Under the pieces are notes generated by a model. That model had not been told where the DNA came from. It made no database searches and saw nothing but the letters and a program-made list of their open reading frames with translations. Positions 60,396-64,000 of a DNA stretch of 64,000 nucleotides are shown piece after piece (within the stretch, counting starts at the first letter, position 1; the number at the start of each line of letters is the position of its first letter). The stretch covers positions 224,623 through 288,622 of the forward strand of contig NW_019091442.1 of NCBI RefSeq assembly GCF_001949145.1, read 5' to 3'. The position numbers and the translations under genes were made by a program. The stretch comes from Acanthaster planci. Lineage: Eukaryota > Echinodermata > Asteroidea > Valvatida > Acanthasteridae.

Positions 60396-60730
60396 ATGGT
60401 GCTACTCTGCATATATAATGATTGTTTGGGTAGATTTAGTGTAGTGGACTCCTCACCCAAAGCAGTGTGGGTAAAGTCTGCTAACAAATACCTGCCCAAA
60501 CAGTAACAGCCCTCCCACCCTCCCCATACTGGATCAGGCCTCATGCTCCAAAAAAGAATGATAATATGGTTGCAATGTCACTATGCATCATAGGCCTAGA
60601 AGACACTATGGTTGATCAAATTTTTACCGAATAGAATCGAACACAAAGGAATTTGCATATTTAGTGACAGTTTGGGTAGGTATTCGTTAGCATACTCTTT
60701 CCACACTGCTGTGGGGGAGGAGTATCCTTT
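60396..60730 (+). repeat. ICR and right terminus of the second DIRS-like element
   Basis: GGTGCTACTCTGCATAT (60399) and GTGGACTCCTCACCC (60445) are homologous to GGTGCTACTCTGCATAT (49141) and GTAGACTCTTCACCC (49187) of the first DIRS element. The block 60445-60508 is then repeated in inverted form at 60664-60726 (ACAGTTTGGGTAGGTATTCG, TTAGCATACT, CCACACTGCTGTGGG, GAGGAGT). This reproduces the ICR-right end complementarity. No matching left terminus was found in the window. Confidence 0.75.
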
Positions 60731-61784
60731 AACTACAATTTTGGATGAACACATGCATGTCTATCAGAAAATTGTTCCCTGAAGCATCCTGTGTGGGTTG
60801 CTGCTTTTCTTCATATTTGTGATCATGTAAACCTTGTCATGGGCAGTAATATGGACACAAGGTATAAAGTCAAATAAACTTTACCACCGGAGATACTAGT
60901 AATGCTAAATTAAGTGGTTTTTAAGCAGTGGGTTGATTTTATTATTAGCCAAATTATTCAGAAATTGAGCAAAATATGTTCATTTCAAGAAAACATGAGA
61001 GGATATCATCATTTTAAAGGTTTCTTTCCAGCAAATCAAGGAAAGTTGATCCCCCTTTAAAACCCCCTACTGTGAAGATCTTACCAAATTGAAGAGCGAC
61101 ATACAAAGTGAAAGTGATCCTTAGTAAATGTCATGATGACACTGTGAAATACACGTACATTAATATTAATATTATAAAAGAGACAATTCAGTATTTTTCA
61201 GATGTGTAGCTTCATTTGCAGTGTCATTGTTGCACAAGTGCAAGAGTGAATTTTAATTCAGTGCAGAGTGGCAGTCAGCATTTACCTGTAGTCATAAAGA
61301 GAAATTGTTTAAAACGCCTAACATTGTGGAACTTGATATTATTTAATTTATTTTTTTTGCTGAGTTTCATCTTAGTGTGTCACATTTTAAGAAAATAGAA
61401 ATCTTACGAGGGTCTTGCAGTTGTCAAAGAATGTAGCATGTGTTACCAAACAGAGAGACACAATAAGCAACACTTCAGTCAGAAAAGAATGTTAAAATCA
61501 GCTTTAATAATTATTTTTATGAAATAGTCCACTTGTCACCAAATATGTGGGAAAATTACTTATCTTCACTAGTGGTGCAGCCAAACTGCCAAACCAAACA
61601 AAAATTGTCAAACATGGCACAACCGAACCTGCCAGTTCAGATGTTCGGCTTTAATAAGGCATGACCTTGATAGTGCACAGACAGCACACAAGAAAACGTG
61701 ATAAACAGCAAACACAATGAAAAATGGATAACGAGTTTTGCTATATCCGCGCTCGGCACATGTGCGGTACACACGTACTATAAA

Positions 61785-61806
61785 TGTACTGTACATGTAC
61801 AGTACA
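61785..61806. repeat. 22-bp perfect palindrome built on GTACATGTAC
   Basis: The 22 bases read the same on both strands, with core CTGTACATGTACAG flanked by TGTA and TACA. A 24-bp perfect palindrome of the same type is at 54387-54410. Both are long forms of the GTACATGTAC word that is abundant across the window. Confidence 0.9.
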
Positions 61807-61859
61807 TACATGTACAGTAAACTTACCATGGCCCTGCATCACGCGATGGTTGTAAAAAG

Positions 61860-61946
61860 CATGTGGTGAGAATTCACTAATAATCAACTGAGAACACACA
61901 ACATGTGGTATTTCTGCTACACAAGAATTCTAAATTCTCACCACAT
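61860..61946. repeat. Short inverted repeat (ATGTGGTGAGAATT)
   Basis: ATGTGGTGAGAATTCA (61861-61876) and AAATTCTCACCACAT (61932-61946) are inverted about 55 bp apart. The right arm overlaps the broken end of the LTR element's leader and gag-like frame, so the 3' truncation of that element may be linked to this hairpin. Confidence 0.5.
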
Positions 61947-62217
61947 CCAACTTAGTTTATGTATGTTCAAATTTAGCATTGTTTGCCAATCTCCTTTGAA
62001 AAATGATTCAAGCTCTTCGATTGTCAAACTAGGTTTATTAGGAATTTTCCTAGGCTGTCCTACAGACTGCGAGGTCCTGATACAACTCGCATCTCCACCA
62101 TGTGGCAAGTCAGATGCCAACTCAGCATAGTTCGGAATATTCGTGACTGAACCACAACAAAATTTCATGAAAAATGCACCTTTTCTTCCTTGTAAGATGT
62201 CCCACCGTTGCCACCAA
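61947..62217 (-). mobile_element. LTR retrotransposon leader and start of gag-like frame, truncated
   Basis: On the minus strand, immediately after the LTR (62217 downward), lies TTGGTGGCAACGGTGGGA, a primer-binding-site-like leader typical of many Ty3/gypsy elements. An ATG at 62168 then opens a frame of about 76 codons (MKFCCGSVTNIPNYAELASD, SLTIEELESFFKGDW...) that stops near 61938. I do not recognise a gag domain, so gag identity is by position. The remainder of the element is absent. Confidence 0.55.
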
Positions 62218-62558
62218 TGTAGCATGGTCGTCTATGGATTCTTCCACATCTGACAAAAATCAAGGTAACACAGAGATTTCTGGTTCCAGGGGTGTCTTCT
62301 GCTATTTATTTCACAAAACACAGCCTATAGCCTTACTCTTTCCAAACACGAACTGTCATGTCCTTGGCAACGCCGCCCAAAATAAAGAAAACAAACCTAC
62401 TGCGCTGGTGCCGCAGGCTACCGATCTCCGGGGCCAACCAGCAGGGGCTCCACTGCACGGCTCCATCATGGTTTCAGCCAGTGCCCTCTACCGGCCGGTC
62501 GGTGCCGATGCTGCACTATATACCCCATACAGATGTACTGTACACCGTGTGTACTACA
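62218..62558 (-). mobile_element. LTR (341 bp) of a gypsy-type element
   Basis: Read on the minus strand it begins TGTAGTACACACGG and ends CATGCTACA, giving TGTAG...CTACA ends. It contains a TATA box (GGTATATAGTGCAG, minus, about 62512-62525), a GC-rich initiator region, and AATAAA further on (about 62305). It is followed by the TTGGTGGC leader, so this is the 5' LTR of a minus-strand element. No second LTR is present. A GTGCCCTCTACCGG word at 62481-62494 matches a CTCF-like core. Confidence 0.65.
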
Positions 62559-63106
62559 TTGTTTATGCTTACAGAGCATATGACTTTGCTAAGCCCAAGT
62601 GCATACTCAAGTTATACTGTCATTTACTTAAAAAGGTTTCTCAGTGTTTTAGAATTTAACGGGATCACTATTCTAAAATGATACTCATTCATTGTCATCA
62701 TTCTGAGAATTAAATCAAGATGCTTGATAAAGACTTTTCCTTCTAAAGTTTTCTCACTTCCACTACATCCTTTTTCTAATTGTATAAGCCCTGTCTCATG
62801 GATAGTTCGACAGTACTTTCTCTACATGCACTTTACTCTACTGTATCCTATTCTACTCCACTAGCAATTCATCACAACCCTCTCAGTCATGGTTGTTGAA
62901 TGAAGTCATAGTAAAAACTCATTGTTAAGATTGTGTTCCGACTGTTTTCACAACTAGTAGCTCTTATTCCATCTTATACTTCATTCTAATTGCACCCAGT
63001 GACTACCAATTTAATGTACTTATCAGAAAACATTTTCTTTTGTGATTATGATGAATACATACATGACATGTGGGCTGACTGGCTGCTTTTGATGAGCAAC
63101 ATTTTC

Positions 63107-63237
63107 CATCTGCAGATCTTTCTAAGGAAATATTTGCTGATACAAATAATGTACATGTAGCTAAACCAGACAAATGTCTTCTCTTTAACAAGTTACCTCC
63201 ATGGAAAAGAATTGGTTCAGTTTATCCAAACATTATT
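63107..63237 (+). other. Exon-like open segment, unrecognised
   Basis: After a pyrimidine-rich TTTTCCATCTGCAG (ending 63115), one frame stays open to a stop at 63254 and reads LSKEIFADTNNVHVAKPDK then CLLFNKLPPWKRIGSVY. That frame needs a one-base split codon, whereas the last adaptor exon ends in phase 0, so it cannot be the next exon of that gene as read. It could be a terminal exon of another transcript or chance. Confidence 0.2.
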
Positions 63238-64000
63238 GGAACAGCAACTCTCTAGGCCAGTCCTTCATTTTTAATAAGAAAATGCAGGAGAGCTATAAAT
63301 CCCTCCTCCAATCTGTCAGGAAAGTGAAAAATGAGGTCAAATGATTGTTTGTAACCTGGGGTCTTGTTTCCACTTTCTCTGATATAATATTCTTGAGACA
63401 ATTTTTTAAATTAAGTTAGTTTTAGTTCAATTAGAAATGGGTTTACGATACATACATCATCTCAGTGTTTGATTTTTTTTATTTGAATCAGAATTTTATA
63501 GGCCTACTTGCAAATTAAACATAGACTATTTACATGTGGGCCTGACTAACGTTACATGTAAATTTCAACCTACAATTCAACACAGTTTCACATCATGTAC
63601 ATGTCCCTTTAATTGAAAAGTGCAAGTGAACCTGTTTCATCCTGATTTGAGTATTTCTTTCCAAAAAACCTGAAGGGCATTTGAAAGTTTAAACTGCACT
63701 TCAACTTTATTCGGTTGATGCAGACGGTAACAAACCAACGCCAATCAAAATAGGAAATCATTGAACCAACACACACGCACTTGTGAACATAACAAAGTTT
63801 ACGAATGATTATGGTCTGACACGTACTCACTGGTGGGTTTTCTGTGCGAATTCAATGAGTGCACGCGTTGTACATGTATTATGTATACTGTATGTATGCC
63901 TGGAGCAAGGTTTGCATGATGACCAAAAGTTCACGGCACACTGCGCTTTCTGCTTAAGCGCCCCGTAAAGAAGATCGATACTGATTGGCTCTCTTGTCAC

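Larger units (their letters stand above)
50400..64000 (+). other. Probable intron 5 of the adaptor gene, continuing past the window
   Basis: Begins at donor GTGAGT (50400). No PH-, BPS- or SH2-like segment was seen on the + strand. Apart from the elements listed separately, I see nothing in 50400-52490, 53900-55280, 55441-56260, 60735-61855, 62560-63105 and 63240-64000 beyond AT-rich sequence, homopolymers and GTACATGTAC words. Confidence 0.6.

Noticed and set aside
63107-63237. Candidate next exon of the adaptor gene
   Set aside because: Its open frame needs a one-base carry-over, but exon 5 ends in phase 0, and the peptide does not resemble a PH domain.
50400-64000. PH, BPS or SH2 exons of the adaptor gene
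   Set aside because: Looked for PH- and SH2-like blocks on the + strand and found none. The gene is judged to continue beyond the window.
1-64000. Bacterial-type features (operons, CRISPR, riboswitches, ribosome binding sites)
   Set aside because: The sequence is eukaryotic with spliced genes. The tandem arrays lack the regular short repeat-spacer pattern of CRISPR.

Overview
Eukaryotic DNA with long introns and GT-AG splice sites. There is no operon structure, rRNA, tRNA or CRISPR. One host gene is recognised with confidence: a Grb7/Grb10/Grb14-family signalling adaptor on the + strand. Its N-terminal half lies here in five coding exons: 7091-7253, 29250-29608, 32000-32074, 49683-49842 and 50278-50399. 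The splice phases agree at every junction and give an uninterrupted 293-residue N-terminal protein. It carries the DDVDLDALINDMN-type motif, the family PNPFP motif and a complete Ras-associating (RA) domain. The PH, BPS and SH2 exons were not found and should lie beyond position 64000. The gene's large introns, the mix of transposons (DIRS, CR1/L2-like, Ty3/gypsy, hAT-like) and pervasive GTACATGTAC repeats suggest a marine invertebrate, most likely a deuterostome such as an echinoderm, hemichordate or cephalochordate. That placement is inference.

Layout. 1-6965: upstream flank with nothing recognised. 6966-7253: first coding exon with part of its 5' UTR. 7254-29249: intron 1, with a GGCACACCAG minisatellite (12.7-13.0 kb), an SGNH-hydrolase-like ORF fragment (18.7-19.1 kb, minus), an LTR-like block (20.9-21.4 kb), a decayed Ty3/gypsy pol (22.9-24.2 kb), a 5'-truncated CR1/L2-like retrotransposon (24.7-26.8 kb, minus) and a hAT-like fragment (26.8-27.1 kb). 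29250-32074: exons 2 and 3. 32075-49682: intron 3, dominated by one composite DIRS element. 49683-50399: the two RA-domain exons. 50400-64000: intronic sequence with a 118-bp minisatellite, small inverted-repeat elements, a second decayed DIRS element with its 3' terminal structure, and a gypsy-type LTR with leader (minus).

The most unusual structure is the DIRS element at about 33286-49445. It has inverted terminal repeats at both ends, and an internal complementary region (49151-49252) whose two arms are complementary to the two outer ends. This is the diagnostic DIRS plan. Its coding part is in two non-overlapping, same-strand pieces: reverse transcriptase at 34.0-34.4 kb, and RNase H plus tyrosine recombinase at 47.0-48.9 kb. 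About 12.6 kb of repeat cargo lies between them. The cargo holds several interleaved repeat families (A about 150 bp, B about 180 bp, C polypyrimidine-rich, D a 0.7-kb direct duplication, E a triplicated exon-like unit). It also holds at least ten perfect TGACGTCA palindromes and a nested non-LTR retrotransposon that itself carries a 546-bp insertion. The element looks dead: its reading frames are broken and the recombinase HxxR reads HDVW. It is still bounded by its own termini, so the cargo sits inside the element.
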